Origin: DATFVA01 sp963815785
Lineage (GTDB): Bacteria > Bacteroidota > Ignavibacteria > Ignavibacteriales > Ignavibacteriaceae
Reading direction: 5' to 3'
NCBI GenBank assembly: GCA_963815785.1
Contig: CAWFHZ010000007.1
Location: forward strand, 558,001-622,000
Length of the DNA: 64,000 bases
In this document: positions 35,517 to 44,762 of the stretch, piece after piece
Layout: the number at the start of each line of letters is the position of its first letter
How positions within the stretch are numbered: position 1 is the stretch's first letter
Program-made: the position numbers and the translations under genes
The notes under the pieces: generated by a model
Told to the model about the DNA's origin: nothing
The model's database searches: none
Seen by the model: only the letters and a program-made list of their open reading frames with translations

Positions 35517-36665
35517 TTGTTAAAATTTAATATCTCAGGTAAAGATAGAATTAGCAAGGCTAGGACGGGTTCTTTTGAGACTGATCACGGAATTGTTGAA
35601 ACACCGATATTTATGCCCGTTGGGACTCAGGGTACAGTAAAAGCCGTCAATCAGTCCTATCTTAAAAATGATATAAACGCTCAAATTGTTCTTTCAAATA
35701 CTTATCATCTTTATTTAAGACCCGGAACGGAAATCCTTGAAAAAGCCGGGGGTTTACATAAGTTTATGAATTGGGACAAACCGATTCTTACTGATAGCGG
35801 CGGTTACCAGGTTTTCAGTCTTTCTGAATTACGTAAGCTTAAACCCGATGGTGTTGAATTCAGTTCTCATCTTGATGGCTCAAAACATCTCTTCACCCCT
35901 GAAAAGGTAATTAATATTCAGCGAAGTATCGGATCAGACATAATGATGGTTCTTGATGAATGCACTCCATATCCGTGTGAGTTTGATTACGCAAAAAAAT
36001 CAGCTGAACTTACTTCGAACTGGGCCATCTTAAATAAGGAAGCTTTTAACAAAACATCATCGTTTTATGATCATAACCAATTTCTTTTCGGGATAATTCA
36101 GGGAAGTGTTTACAAAGAACTCCGTGAAAGATCTGCCAGAGATTTAATTGCTATCGGTTTTGATGGATACGCTATCGGCGGACTCGCTGTTGGAGAACCA
36201 ACCAATGTTATGTATGATTTGGTTGATTTTACAACTGATTTTATGCCGGAAAATAAACCAAGATATTTGATGGGAGTGGGAAGACCTGAAAACATACTTG
36301 AAGCAATAGAAAGAGGAATTGATATGTTTGATTGTGTTATGCCGACAAGAAACGCAAGGAACGCTAACCTGTTTACATCTGATGGTGTCTTATCAATGCG
36401 CAATGCACAATACAAAGATGATTTCAGAACTATTGATGAAGTATGTGATTGTTACACTTGTAAAAATTATTCCAGGGCTTATTTAAGGCATCTTTTTATT
36501 GCTAAAGAAATTTTGGCCCTTGAACTTTCAAGCATTCACAATCTTCATTTCTATCTTAATTTGGTTAAAGAAGCCAGGCAGAGAATAAAAGAAGGAAATT
36601 TCTCTGACTGGAAAAGCGAAATTGTTAAAAAAATATCTACGAATAAAATGTTAATGGAGGATTAA
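35517..36665 (+). CDS. tgt: Queuine tRNA-ribosyltransferase
   Basis: 382 residues from a TTG (MLKFNI..), the likely start because 'KARTGSFETDHGIVETPIFMPVGTQG' follows at the usual distance. 'ILTDSGGYQVFSLSELRK' holds the first catalytic Asp; 'GGLAVGEP' and 'FDCVMPTRNARNA' (second Asp and RNA-binding loop) follow, and the zinc site is 'CDCYTCKNYSRAYLRHL' with a later His in 'IHNLHFYL'. It swaps guanine 34 in certain tRNAs for preQ1. It is followed by yajC, the familiar tgt-yajC order. Confidence 0.96.
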   Translation: MLKFNISGKDRISKARTGSFETDHGIVETPIFMPVGTQGTVKAVNQSYLKNDINAQIVLSNTYHLYLRPGTEILEKAGGLHKFMNWDKPILTDSGGYQVFSLSELRKLKPDGVEFSSHLDGSKHLFTPEKVINIQRSIGSDIMMVLDECTPYPCEFDYAKKSAELTSNWAILNKEAFNKTSSFYDHNQFLFGIIQGSVYKELRERSARDLIAIGFDGYAIGGLAVGEPTNVMYDLVDFTTDFMPENKPRYLMGVGRPENILEAIERGIDMFDCVMPTRNARNANLFTSDGVLSMRNAQYKDDFRTIDEVCDCYTCKNYSRAYLRHLFIAKEILALELSSIHNLHFYLNLVKEARQRIKEGNFSDWKSEIVKKISTNKMLMED

Positions 36666-36666
36666 A

Positions 36667-36987
36667 TTGTATTATTTACTCGCAATGGCTCCACCCGCTG
36701 AAGGCGGAGGAGGTAGTGGATTTATAAGTACCATAATTATGTTTGGTGCTATTTTTCTGATTTTTTATTTTATGATAATCAGACCTCAGCAGAAAAAGGC
36801 TAAGGAAAGAGAAAAATTACTTTCGAACCTGCAGAAAGGTGATAAAGTAGTAACAAGCGGCGGACTACATGGGACTATTGCCGGTCTTGATGAAAAAACT
36901 GTTTTACTGCAGGTTGGGGACAATGTGAAAATGAAATTTGAAAGATCTGCAATTACAACTATACTTGCTTCAAAGGAAACAATGTAA
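36667..36987 (+). CDS. yajC: Preprotein translocase accessory protein YajC
   Basis: 106 residues from a TTG with a strong GGAGG site 6 nt before it. One membrane helix ('IIMFGAIFLIFYFMIIRPQQKKAKE', about residues 20-38 inside) followed by the conserved 'LQKGDKVVTSGGLHGTIAGL' domain. YajC works with SecDF at the inner membrane. It sits two bases after tgt, as in many genomes. Confidence 0.94.
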   Translation: MYYLLAMAPPAEGGGGSGFISTIIMFGAIFLIFYFMIIRPQQKKAKEREKLLSNLQKGDKVVTSGGLHGTIAGLDEKTVLLQVGDNVKMKFERSAITTILASKETM

Positions 36988-37032
36988 ATTAATAAGCAGA
37001 TTGATAAAGATAAAATCAGTAATGGGTGAAAC

Positions 37033-38259
37033 ATGGAAACAAATATTTTTTGCAGCGCTAAAGAAGCCATAGATGAAATTAAAAATGGTAAAGTAATTAT
37101 TGTTGTTGACGATGAAGACCGTGAAAACGAAGGAGATTTTGTTTGTGCCGCTGAATATGTAACTCCTGATATCGTAAATTTTATGGTAACACACGGAAGG
37201 GGAATGCTGTGTACAGCATTAAGCGGAACGCGTCTCGATGAACTTGGACTCCCTTTGATGGTTGAGTCAAACTCTGCATTGCACGGAACACAGTTTACTG
37301 TAACTGTGGATGCAATTGACGGGACCACAACCGGTATTTCTGCAGCAGACCGGGCATTAACTATAAAAAAATTAATTGATAAGAATTCAACTGCGGATGA
37401 TTTTGCACGGCCGGGACATATTTTTCCATTAAGAGCATACGATGAGGGTGTTTTAAGAAGAGCGGGTCATACAGAGGCTGCGGTTGATCTCTGTAAACTT
37501 GCCAGTTTAAAACATGCCGGTGTTCTTTGCGAGATTTTAAAAGAAAATGGTGAGATGGCAAGAGTTCCTGATCTGACAGAAATTGCAAAGAAGTTTAATC
37601 TAAAAATTTGTACAGTACAGGAAATTATTAAATTCCGGTTAACAAAAGAAAAACTAGTTAATAAGGTAACTGAAATTAATTTTCCTACCAAGCATGGTCA
37701 TTTCAAACTTCATTTATATCAGAGCCTTGTTGATGGTAAAAAACAAATAGCACTTGTTAAAGGTGAAATAAATAAAGATGAGTCAGTTCTTGTCAGAATG
37801 CATTCTGAATGTCTTACTGGCGATGTTTTTCATTCACTAAGATGCGATTGCCACGATCAGTTAAATGCTTCCCTGGATATGATTGAAGAAGAAGGAAAAG
37901 GTGTGCTTGTTTATATGAGACAGGAAGGTCGGGGGATAGGATTGAAAAATAAAATACTTGCATACCAGCTGCAGGATGAAGGGAAGGATACAGTTGAAGC
38001 AAATGAAGCATTGGGTTTTAAAGCTGATCTCCGTGACTATGGAATTGGCGCCCAAATACTTCTGGATCTTGGGGTAAGAAAAATTAAACTGCTTACAAAT
38101 AATCCCAGGAAAGTTGTTGGATTAAAAGGTTATGGTCTTGAAATAATGGAAAGAATCCCGATTGAAATTATGCCTAATGCAAACAATGAACGATACTTAA
38201 GAACAAAGAGAGATAAACTCGGGCATATAATCCTGCAGGAAGTTGCTGAAGAAAAATAG
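37033..38259 (+). CDS. ribBA: Bifunctional DHBP synthase / GTP cyclohydrolase II
   Basis: 408 residues: RibB half (1-205) with 'DDEDRENEGDF', 'THGRGMLCTAL', 'RPGHIFPLRA' and 'AGHTEAAVDL'; RibA half (206-408) with the zinc site 'SECLTGDVFHSLRCDCHDQL', 'QEGRGIGLKNK' and 'LTNNPRKVVGL'. It makes both precursors of riboflavin. Only 45 nt separate it from yajC, so there is no room for an FMN riboswitch and it is probably co-transcribed. A GC-rich palindrome follows 35 nt after its stop. Confidence 0.96.
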   Translation: METNIFCSAKEAIDEIKNGKVIIVVDDEDRENEGDFVCAAEYVTPDIVNFMVTHGRGMLCTALSGTRLDELGLPLMVESNSALHGTQFTVTVDAIDGTTTGISAADRALTIKKLIDKNSTADDFARPGHIFPLRAYDEGVLRRAGHTEAAVDLCKLASLKHAGVLCEILKENGEMARVPDLTEIAKKFNLKICTVQEIIKFRLTKEKLVNKVTEINFPTKHGHFKLHLYQSLVDGKKQIALVKGEINKDESVLVRMHSECLTGDVFHSLRCDCHDQLNASLDMIEEEGKGVLVYMRQEGRGIGLKNKILAYQLQDEGKDTVEANEALGFKADLRDYGIGAQILLDLGVRKIKLLTNNPRKVVGLKGYGLEIMERIPIEIMPNANNERYLRTKRDKLGHIILQEVAEEK

Positions 38260-38294
38260 TGAGAAATATTAAAAAGTAGATTGTGAGTTTTGGT

Positions 38295-38313
38295 CCCCGG
38301 ATTTAATCCGGGG
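38295..38313. repeat. Perfect palindrome CCCCGGAT-TTA-ATCCGGGG
   Basis: Two 8-bp GC-rich arms with a 3-nt loop, 35 nt after ribBA. The T-run needed for intrinsic termination is weak (TAAATTA), so it may be a dispersed small palindrome that also helps end ribBA transcripts. Confidence 0.6.
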
Positions 38314-38411
38314 TAAATTATTCATTATTTAAACTCTCCTTTTTGTCTCCACTTTCCTTTAAGATAATAATCAATTTTATTAAGTTGTTAATTAACAAAA
38401 AGAATAAGATT

Positions 38412-39744
38412 GTGAAAAATATATTTGTTTCCTCCTTAGTATTTGCCTTTCTTTTTATAGCTTCCGCTAATGCTCAGAAAGTTTATTTTGCAAACATTGA
38501 CGGAGAAATTGACCTCGGAATGGCGCCGTATATAAGTCGTGTTGTTTCTGAAGCAGAAAAAAACAATGCAGATGCAATTGTTTTCAGAGTAAATACTTTC
38601 GGGGGCAGACTCGATGCTGCTACTCAGATTAAGGATGCTATTATCGGGACGAAAATTTTAACAATTGCATTTATAAATAACAGGGCTATTTCTGCAGGCT
38701 CACTGATTTCACTTTCGTGCAATAAAATAGCAATGGTTCCCGGGAGTTCTATTGGCGCATCAACTGTAGTTGATCAATCGGGGCAGAAACAGAGTGAAAA
38801 GTATCAGTCTTATATGAGATCTGAAATGAGAGCAACAGCTGAAAGAAACGGGAGAAGAACAGACATTGCTCAAGGTATGGTTGATGAAAGAATTGTTATA
38901 CCGGGATTAGTCGATAGTACACAACTTGTTACACTGACAACGGATGAAGCTTTAAAATACGGAATTGCTGATGTGCAGGTAAACAATTTAAAAGAAGTTT
39001 TAAAGGATTTTGATTTACAAGGTGCGGAAATAGTTAGAGTACAATGAAAACTGGGCAGAAGAAGTTGTTAAATTCCTAAACAATGCCATTGTTTCTTCCA
39101 TATTAATAATGATTGGATTTTTCGGTTTGATTGCTGAAATTAAAACTCCCGGTTGGGGAGTTCCCGGCACTATTGGATTGATTGCTCTTGCACTTTTCTT
39201 TGGTTCATCTTACATCCTTGATCTTGCATCCATTATGGATATACTTTTATTTATCCTGGGCCTAATTCTTCTGGCTCTTGAAATTTTTGTTATTCCGGGA
39301 TTTGGAATTGCTGGAGTAGCGGGAATATTATTAATATTTGTTTCGTTATTTCTTTCTCTCACTCCGAGTGGACCTTTCTTTGATTTCGACGCAATTTCTA
39401 TAGCTATAATCCAGTTGACAGGTGCAATTGTTGCGGCTCTTGTACTAGTATTAATTCTTGCAAAAGTCTTGCCTAAGAGTACAATATTTAACAAACTTAT
39501 TCTCAAAGATGAAGAGAAAGCAGATCAGGGTTATGTTTCCTATCCTTCTGAAAAAGAACTGGTTGGACAAGAGGGTATCGCTCTAACTACTCTTAGACCT
39601 GCAGGCACTGCTGAATTTAACGGTAAAAGATGTGATGTTGTTGCCGACTGGGAATATATCGAGCAGGGAAGTAAAATAGTTGTATTAAGAGTTGAAGGAG
39701 TTAAAGTAGTAGTAAAAAAAGTTAAAGAAGAAGTAGTAAGTTAG
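38412..39744 (+). CDS. NfeD-family membrane serine protease (frameshifted)
   Basis: Two frames (to 39047 and from about 39045 to 39744) make one protein of about 443 residues if one base is removed near 39039-39043; '..GAEIVRV' then continues as 'NENWAEEVVKFLNNA'. GTG at 38412 gives the signal peptide 'NIFVSSLVFAFLFIASANAQ'. The ClpP-like domain has 'NNRAISAGSLISLSCNKIAM', whose Ser follows Ala-Gly as in NfeD proteases, then four membrane helices and a C-terminal OB-fold (NfeDb) with 'LVGQEGIALTTLRPAGTAEFNGKR' shown at 39570-39640. These proteases work with stomatin-like proteins. The lesion is not in a homopolymer. Confidence 0.82.
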
Positions 39745-39750
39745 TTGAAA

Positions 39751-40086
39751 TTACTTTATTAAATTTTTCCCCCTGAGAATGTTTTCAACCTTACTTGAAT
39801 CCTCAGTTGTGAATCCTGATTGAACCCATTTATTTTTATATTTAATAAAAAATATTTTATCCCTTTTAGGTCTTGAAGCATCGAAAGGATACCACGTTTT
39901 GAAATTTCCAGTACCCTGTATTCTCCATTTCCCCGTAAAAAATGATGGGTTTTTAACCTCAATTATTTTTATGTCAGAAAAGAAAATTGTTTTTGAAGAA
40001 AGGGAAGGGAAATAATATTTTTTTAAAGTGATTGACTCACTATTTATTTCAACAAGATTGTCGCTATAGAGTATGTCATTTGTCAT
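39751..40086 (-). CDS. Small protein, PH-like domain
   Basis: 111 residues: 'ESITLKKYYFPSLSSKTIFFSDIKIIEV', then 'GKWRIQGTGNFKTWYPFD' and 'KIFFIKYKNKWVQSGFTTED' form an alternating strand pattern like bacterial PH (bPH) domains. No signal peptide or membrane segment. It is convergent with nfeD and stands just downstream of a minus-strand terminator, so it needs its own promoter. Function unknown. Confidence 0.65.
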   Translation of the reverse strand: MTNDILYSDNLVEINSESITLKKYYFPSLSSKTIFFSDIKIIEVKNPSFFTGKWRIQGTGNFKTWYPFDASRPKRDKIFFIKYKNKWVQSGFTTEDSSKVENILRGKNLIK

Positions 40087-40114
40087 TTGGGTTTTACTAT
40101 TTTTGAAATCCAGT

Positions 40115-40153
40115 TTAAAAAACAGATGGCACCTTTTTATAAGATGCCATCTG
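40115..40153 (-). terminator. Terminator after the DUF6263-like lipoprotein gene
   Basis: Inverted repeat CAGATGGCA ... TGCCATCTG (40123-40131 with 40145-40153), followed on the minus strand by TTTTTTAA. It lies 9 nt beyond the lipoprotein stop. Confidence 0.8.
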
Positions 40154-40161
40154 CAAAAATA

Positions 40162-41202
40162 TCACGGGATATATTCTAAAATATTTGTATTTGCTATCAC
40201 TTCTTTCTTTGTCCCTTTTTGTCCTTGCGATTCCATATTAAAAGAGAGGCTAACGGAAGTGGATATTTTCGTTTTCTGAACAAACCCCTTTGAAACGTTA
40301 AAATAAATTTTCCCGCCTCCGGAAGTAACAGGTTTTTGAAACTCATAGTTTACTCCCCGGTCTGACATTTTATTTTTTCCGGAAAGATCAGTTTTTAATC
40401 CCGCCTTAATATCTGCAATTAAATTCCCATCTAAATCTTCAACTCCGGTAATTGTAAATATTGAAGTGTTCTTTGCCTGAAAAACCATTAACTGGGTGGC
40501 GGCTTGTTCTATTTTCCATGTTGAATCTTTAGAGACTCTTGTTTCGGGAACTTTTCTGAAAACCTGGCTGATCATAGGTTTAAGTACACCTTCATTAATA
40601 TCATTTTTAAGAGTAGCTTTTTCTTCAGTTTTTAGAGAATCGGCATAACCCCTGATATCCAGAAGTTTATTTACTATCCTGTCGGTTCTAAAAATATCAA
40701 GTAGTTCACCCAGTTTTGAAACTCTTACATCAAATGGATTATTAACCAGAGATTCGTACTGAGCGTATTTAACTATATCAGCGGAATCCTTAGTTGTCCC
40801 TGATTCATAACGAACCTGTTGATCCCCGAAAGTTCCATCCAGTTTTATTGATGTTATCGTTGCTTCCATTTCCATCGTGCTATCTGCATCAATATCAGTT
40901 GGTTTAAAATTAATATTGTAAACCATAGTTTGATCAATTCCCTGGGTCATGGTTGTGTCTTTAGAGGAAATTGTCTGATCATCCTTTGAGATTACCGTTA
41001 ATCTGAATCCATAACTTTTACCTTTCTCAAGTTTGTACCTCAGGTAAAATAATTGATTGGGATTTTCAACAGGGTTTGCTTTAATATCTGTTGTATCATA
41101 TGCAAACTGATTTTTTTGTTCAGCAGGTTTATTTTCATTTTCCTGTTTTCCGCATCCATAAATTAATAATCCGGTTAAAATTATTATTACTAATTTTTTC
41201 AT
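40162..41202 (-). CDS. Lipoprotein, DUF6263-like
   Basis: 346 residues with a lipoprotein signal ('LVIIILTGLLIYGCGKQ'). The mature part opens 'LRYKLEKGKSYGFRLTVISKDDQTI' and continues with 'DQTMVYNINFKPTDIDADSTMEMEATITSI' and 'FEFQKPVTSGG'-like strands, which I associate with DUF6263 proteins. No enzymatic motif. It is 12 nt downstream of the NamZ-like gene, so both probably form an operon of surface lipoproteins. Confidence 0.72.
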   Translation of the reverse strand: MKKLVIIILTGLLIYGCGKQENENKPAEQKNQFAYDTTDIKANPVENPNQLFYLRYKLEKGKSYGFRLTVISKDDQTISSKDTTMTQGIDQTMVYNINFKPTDIDADSTMEMEATITSIKLDGTFGDQQVRYESGTTKDSADIVKYAQYESLVNNPFDVRVSKLGELLDIFRTDRIVNKLLDIRGYADSLKTEEKATLKNDINEGVLKPMISQVFRKVPETRVSKDSTWKIEQAATQLMVFQAKNTSIFTITGVEDLDGNLIADIKAGLKTDLSGKNKMSDRGVNYEFQKPVTSGGGKIYFNVSKGFVQKTKISTSVSLSFNMESQGQKGTKKEVIANTNILEYIP

Positions 41203-41214
41203 TCTTTCTTTCCT

Positions 41215-42471
41215 TTAGTATAGTAGATATTTCTTTCTTATTTCTAAAAAATTAATTAGTCCCTTTTGCCACGAGGAAATTATTTTACCGGGAGTTTCCC
41301 CATCCTTTAACATTAATCTGACAGCTTTTTCTCCCGTTAATTTATCAAAATATTCAGCATTAAATTTAAACTTTTCGGGATAAAGTTTATGAATAGCATA
41401 AAGTAATTTGATACCAAATTCTATTTCCTTAAACTGTTCTCTACTATTAATATGTAATGATATCCCGTAACACTTCTGGTTTTCAAATTTAGGATTATCA
41501 GCTTTACCGGGAAGATTCACCGGAATAAAAGTTACGGGGTTAATGGAAACTCCATTATGCTTAAGTGAATCAAGTTCATTTATTAATTCCCCGGAATTAA
41601 TAAACGGTGAGCCAATGTTTTTAAAAGGAAATTCTGTTCCTCTTCCCTCAGAAATATTAGTGCCTTCAAGTAAAGCTATAGCCGGATAGAGAACGGCTGT
41701 TTCAATATCAGGCATATTGGGAGATGGTTTGATCCATTTCAAATTGTAATCATCAAAGTAGCTGTTACGTTTCCAGTTTATTATTTTTATCACCTTTAAA
41801 TTCGGAATATTTTTACCGATCCATCCTTCACCGGCAAACATTTCAGCTAATTCTCCAATTGTCATTCCATGGATTATAGGAATTGGTGTTATCCCAATAA
41901 ATGATTTTAAAACTGTATCAAGAACTGGTCCGGCTACATTAATTCCACCGATTGGATTAGGTCTATCTAAAACAATCAATGGAATATTATTTTCCCCGGC
42001 TGCCTGCATAACATAATATAGAGTTGAAATGTATGTATAAAATCTTGTCCCGATATCCTGCAAATCAAAAATCAACAGATCGATATTTTTTAACATTCCC
42101 TGTGTAGGTTTTCTTGTTTTTGGATAAAGAGAATAAACAGATACTTTTTTCAAAATTGAATTGGTAACCGTATCTCTTTCATCGGGATTTATCTCAAACC
42201 CATGTTCCGGCGTAAAGATTGCCTGAATTTTTATTCCTTTTATCCGACTTAATGTGTCTATCAATAAGGTTCCATCTGAAAGAACACTTGCCCTGTTTGA
42301 AATTATTCCAAGTCGTTTATCATTTATCAGATCAGAATATTCATTCAGTAATCGATCCGATCCCAAAAGGAATTTTTGATTTATTTGTATTTGTTTGTTG
42401 TTTTCTTCAGTGCTGCACGACTGAAGAAAAACCAAAAACAAAAGCGGTAAATAAATTTTAAGATTATACAT
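41215..42471 (-). CDS. Exo-beta-N-acetylmuramidase NamZ-like (DUF1343) lipoprotein
   Basis: 418 residues from the ATG at 42471 (the TTG 6 nt upstream lies inside a terminator T-run). Signal and lipobox: 'LPLLFLVFLQSCSTE'. The DUF1343 body shows 'LGIISNRASVLSDGTLLIDTL', 'AIFTPEHGFE', 'DLLIFDLQDIGTRFYTYI' and 'LDRPNPIGG'. The family founder NamZ removes terminal N-acetylmuramic acid from peptidoglycan fragments. It likely acts at the outer membrane or in the periplasm in cell-wall recycling. Confidence 0.88.
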   Translation of the reverse strand: MYNLKIYLPLLFLVFLQSCSTEENNKQIQINQKFLLGSDRLLNEYSDLINDKRLGIISNRASVLSDGTLLIDTLSRIKGIKIQAIFTPEHGFEINPDERDTVTNSILKKVSVYSLYPKTRKPTQGMLKNIDLLIFDLQDIGTRFYTYISTLYYVMQAAGENNIPLIVLDRPNPIGGINVAGPVLDTVLKSFIGITPIPIIHGMTIGELAEMFAGEGWIGKNIPNLKVIKIINWKRNSYFDDYNLKWIKPSPNMPDIETAVLYPAIALLEGTNISEGRGTEFPFKNIGSPFINSGELINELDSLKHNGVSINPVTFIPVNLPGKADNPKFENQKCYGISLHINSREQFKEIEFGIKLLYAIHKLYPEKFKFNAEYFDKLTGEKAVRLMLKDGETPGKIISSWQKGLINFLEIRKKYLLY

Positions 42472-42472
42472 T

Positions 42473-42519
42473 AACAAAAAGAGGTTGCCTAAAGCTTATA
42501 AATTCTTTAAGACAACCTC
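42473..42519 (-). terminator. Terminator after ndk
   Basis: Long imperfect stem beginning GAGGTTG (42481) and closing CAACCTC (42519), followed on the minus strand by TTTTTGTT. It separates ndk from the NamZ-like gene, whose ATG is only 2 nt further on. Confidence 0.8.
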
Positions 42520-42542
42520 GATAATTTTATAATAATGAAAAA

Positions 42543-42974
42543 TTAGTTTCCGTAATTATCCAGTAAATCCTTTCTCGAAAAGAAATGCAGGATTTCAAGA
42601 GCAGCGTTTTCATCAGAATCAGAACCATGAATTGCATTCTCACCTTTATTTGAGGCGTATAATTTTCTGATCGTTCCATTTTCAGCTTCAGCGGGATCAG
42701 TGGCTCCAATCAGTTTTCTGAAGTCTGATACTGCATTTTCTTTTTCAAGCGCAATCGGAACACACGGACCTGAAGTCATAAAATTTACAAGCTCTCTGAA
42801 AAATGGACGTTCTTTATGTACTTCGTAAAATCCTTCAGCAGAATTCGTTGTTAAATGAACCATCCTGATTGCTTTAATCTTAAAGCCTGAATCAGTAATC
42901 ATTGTAATTATTTGTCCAATATTATTTTTTTTAACCGCATCCGGTTTAATAATAGCTAATGTTCTGTTACCCAA
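42543..42974 (-). CDS. ndk: Nucleoside diphosphate kinase
   Basis: 143 residues from TTG at 42974 with AAGGAG 6 nt before it; a longer frame starting at 43019 would overlap sucD and has no ribosome site. 'LAIIKPDAVKKN' opens the fold, 'GPCVPIALEKENAV' and 'NGTIRKLYAS' are nucleotide contacts, and 'NAIHGSDSDENA' holds the phospho-His. It balances NTP pools. Placed directly after sucD, so the GTP or ATP made by succinyl-CoA synthetase can be exchanged. Confidence 0.96.
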   Translation of the reverse strand: MGNRTLAIIKPDAVKKNNIGQIITMITDSGFKIKAIRMVHLTTNSAEGFYEVHKERPFFRELVNFMTSGPCVPIALEKENAVSDFRKLIGATDPAEAENGTIRKLYASNKGENAIHGSDSDENAALEILHFFSRKDLLDNYGN

Positions 42975-42990
42975 ATTATTCTCCTTATTT

Positions 42991-43995
42991 CTATTTACGT
43001 TTTCCGATAACTTTGGCAATTTTTTTTGCGTTTTTCTTAACCGGTTTTGAAATTGATTTCCTGCTGACTTTTTTACTTTTTATTACAGCTTTGCTGGTTT
43101 TCTTTTTGGAAGATTTTTTTTTCTGATTTTCAAGAGCCTTCAACATTGTGCTTCCAATTTCAGCCGGGCTTTCGGCAACTTTTATCCCTGCTTTTTTCAT
43201 AGCATTAATTTTCTCTATAGCCGTTCCTTTTCCGCCCGAGATAATCGCCCCGGCATGACCCATCCTTCTTCCGGGAGGTGCTGTTCTTCCAGCAATAAAA
43301 CCAACTACAGGTTTGTTAACATTTTTCTTAATATATGCTGCAGCCTCTTCTTCGGCAGTTCCGCCAATCTCACCAATCATTACTATTCCATCTGTCTGAG
43401 GATCGTCATTAAACATTTTAATGATATCGAGAAATCTGGAACCGATTACCGGATCACCTCCGATACCAACGCAGGTAGATTGACCGAGTTTGACATCAGT
43501 TAACTGTTTTACAGCTTCATAGGTTAAAGTGCCACTGCGTGAGACAACACCAATTTTTCCTTTTTTGTGAATGAAGCCGGGCATAATTCCAACCTTTGCC
43601 TGTCCCGGAGAAATAACTCCCGGACAGTTTGGTCCAACAAGAACTACATCCAAATCTTTTATTGCATTATAAACTTTAACCATATCACGAGCGGGAATAC
43701 CCTCTGTAATACAAATTATAACTTTTATCCCGGAATTGGCTGCTTCAAGAATTGCATCAGCTGCAAAAGGAGGTGGTACAAAAATAACCGAAGTATTTGC
43801 TTTTTGTACTTTAACTGCTTCGGCTACAGTATTAAATACCGGAACACCTTCGAAACTTGTACCGCCTTTTCCGGGTGTAACGCCGGCAACTACTTTTGTT
43901 CCGTACTCGATCATTTGCTGGCTGTGGAAAGAACCCTCCCCACCAGTAATTCCCTGAACCACAAGTCTTGTTTTATTATTTACTAAAATGCTCAT
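42991..43995 (-). CDS. sucD: Succinyl-CoA synthetase alpha subunit with Lys-rich tail
   Basis: 334 residues. 'GITGGEGSFHSQQMIEYGTKVV' (CoA-binding), 'NCPGVISPGQAKVGIMPG' and 'GRRMGHAGAIISGGKGTA' with the phospho-His make the subunit certain. The usual end is near residue 291; here 43 further residues follow, 19 of them Lys and 2 Arg, in a low-complexity KKxSKK-like pattern. The beta subunit (sucC) is not in the window. The tail is odd for a TCA-cycle enzyme and recalls histone-H1-like or nucleic-acid-binding tails. Confidence 0.95.
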   Translation of the reverse strand: MSILVNNKTRLVVQGITGGEGSFHSQQMIEYGTKVVAGVTPGKGGTSFEGVPVFNTVAEAVKVQKANTSVIFVPPPFAADAILEAANSGIKVIICITEGIPARDMVKVYNAIKDLDVVLVGPNCPGVISPGQAKVGIMPGFIHKKGKIGVVSRSGTLTYEAVKQLTDVKLGQSTCVGIGGDPVIGSRFLDIIKMFNDDPQTDGIVMIGEIGGTAEEEAAAYIKKNVNKPVVGFIAGRTAPPGRRMGHAGAIISGGKGTAIEKINAMKKAGIKVAESPAEIGSTMLKALENQKKKSSKKKTSKAVIKSKKVSRKSISKPVKKNAKKIAKVIGKRK

Positions 43996-44081
43996 AGGAG
44001 ATCCTGTATTTTCTTAATAAGAAATTTTGTCTCCAAAGATAAAAAAAAGGCAGGATAATTCCTTAATTGTAATGCTTGTAT

Positions 44082-44762
44082 TTAAATTGATTTTTTTTCT
44101 TCTGCATCAATCAGGGGCGGTCTTTTCCGGTCTAACCAAAAAGCAATTAAAATAACAAGCACAATTGAAAGCAGGGCAGAACCTGCTACTTCAATTCCAT
44201 TCTGTGGTCTGGGACTAAGAATTTGGGAAATGAAAGCAGCGGCAACAAGTATAACAGAAAAAATATACATTCCATACTTACCTCCAAATCCAACAGCCTG
44301 AGTTTCCTTCAAATAAATAGTAAGTCCGATCAAATAAATGATCAATTCCACAATTAGTGCAAGATAAATATTCTTCCAAAGTCCTAATCCGATTACCAAT
44401 TGTGGATCCCCTAAAATTGATAAATCTGGAACGTGGACAATAAGGTCAAATATAAAGTGTGAAAATACTCCTAGTCCTAAAAGAATTGCAGTTATACGTC
44501 TTTTGGTAATTATTTCGGCAGCAACATAAACGAGCATACTCCATGCAATTGTTGCGATAAGACTATGTGAATAGGGAAAAATAAATTTTAAATAGTGAAG
44601 TTTTTCAAAATTATCAGGTACAATTACTTTCTCGAAACCAAGTAATACAAATACCCATAAAAGAAGATCGAGAAAAAGAACAGAAACAAAAAACCATGCA
44701 AGGTTGGTTTTCTTATCAAATTTTCTCATTGCCAGCCCGGCTCCAAGGTGTCCTATAAACAT
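44082..44762 (-). CDS. Membrane protein, YdjM/metal-dependent hydrolase-like
   Basis: 226 residues, about six membrane helices. 'FIGHLGAGLAMRKF' with a His at the N-terminus, 'FPYSHSLIATIAWS', and 'LGVFSHFIFDLIVHVPDL' with SHxxxDxxxH are the metal-type motifs of the YdjM (LexA-regulated inner membrane hydrolase) superfamily. Actual activity is unproven for the family. It stands alone between sucD and the tatA pair; the next 194 nt upstream (44763-44956) hold no gene, only a weak hairpin near 44891. Confidence 0.7.
   Translation of the reverse strand: MFIGHLGAGLAMRKFDKKTNLAWFFVSVLFLDLLLWVFVLLGFEKVIVPDNFEKLHYLKFIFPYSHSLIATIAWSMLVYVAAEIITKRRITAILLGLGVFSHFIFDLIVHVPDLSILGDPQLVIGLGLWKNIYLALIVELIIYLIGLTIYLKETQAVGFGGKYGMYIFSVILVAAAFISQILSPRPQNGIEVAGSALLSIVLVILIAFWLDRKRPPLIDAEEKKSI

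Noticed and set aside
36988..37032. FMN riboswitch in front of ribBA
   Set aside because: Only 45 nt separate the genes, too short for the riboswitch, and no matching stems are seen.
42975..43019. N-terminal extension of ndk by 15 residues
   Set aside because: It overlaps sucD, is not like the family, and the TTG at 42974 has a perfect AAGGAG site.
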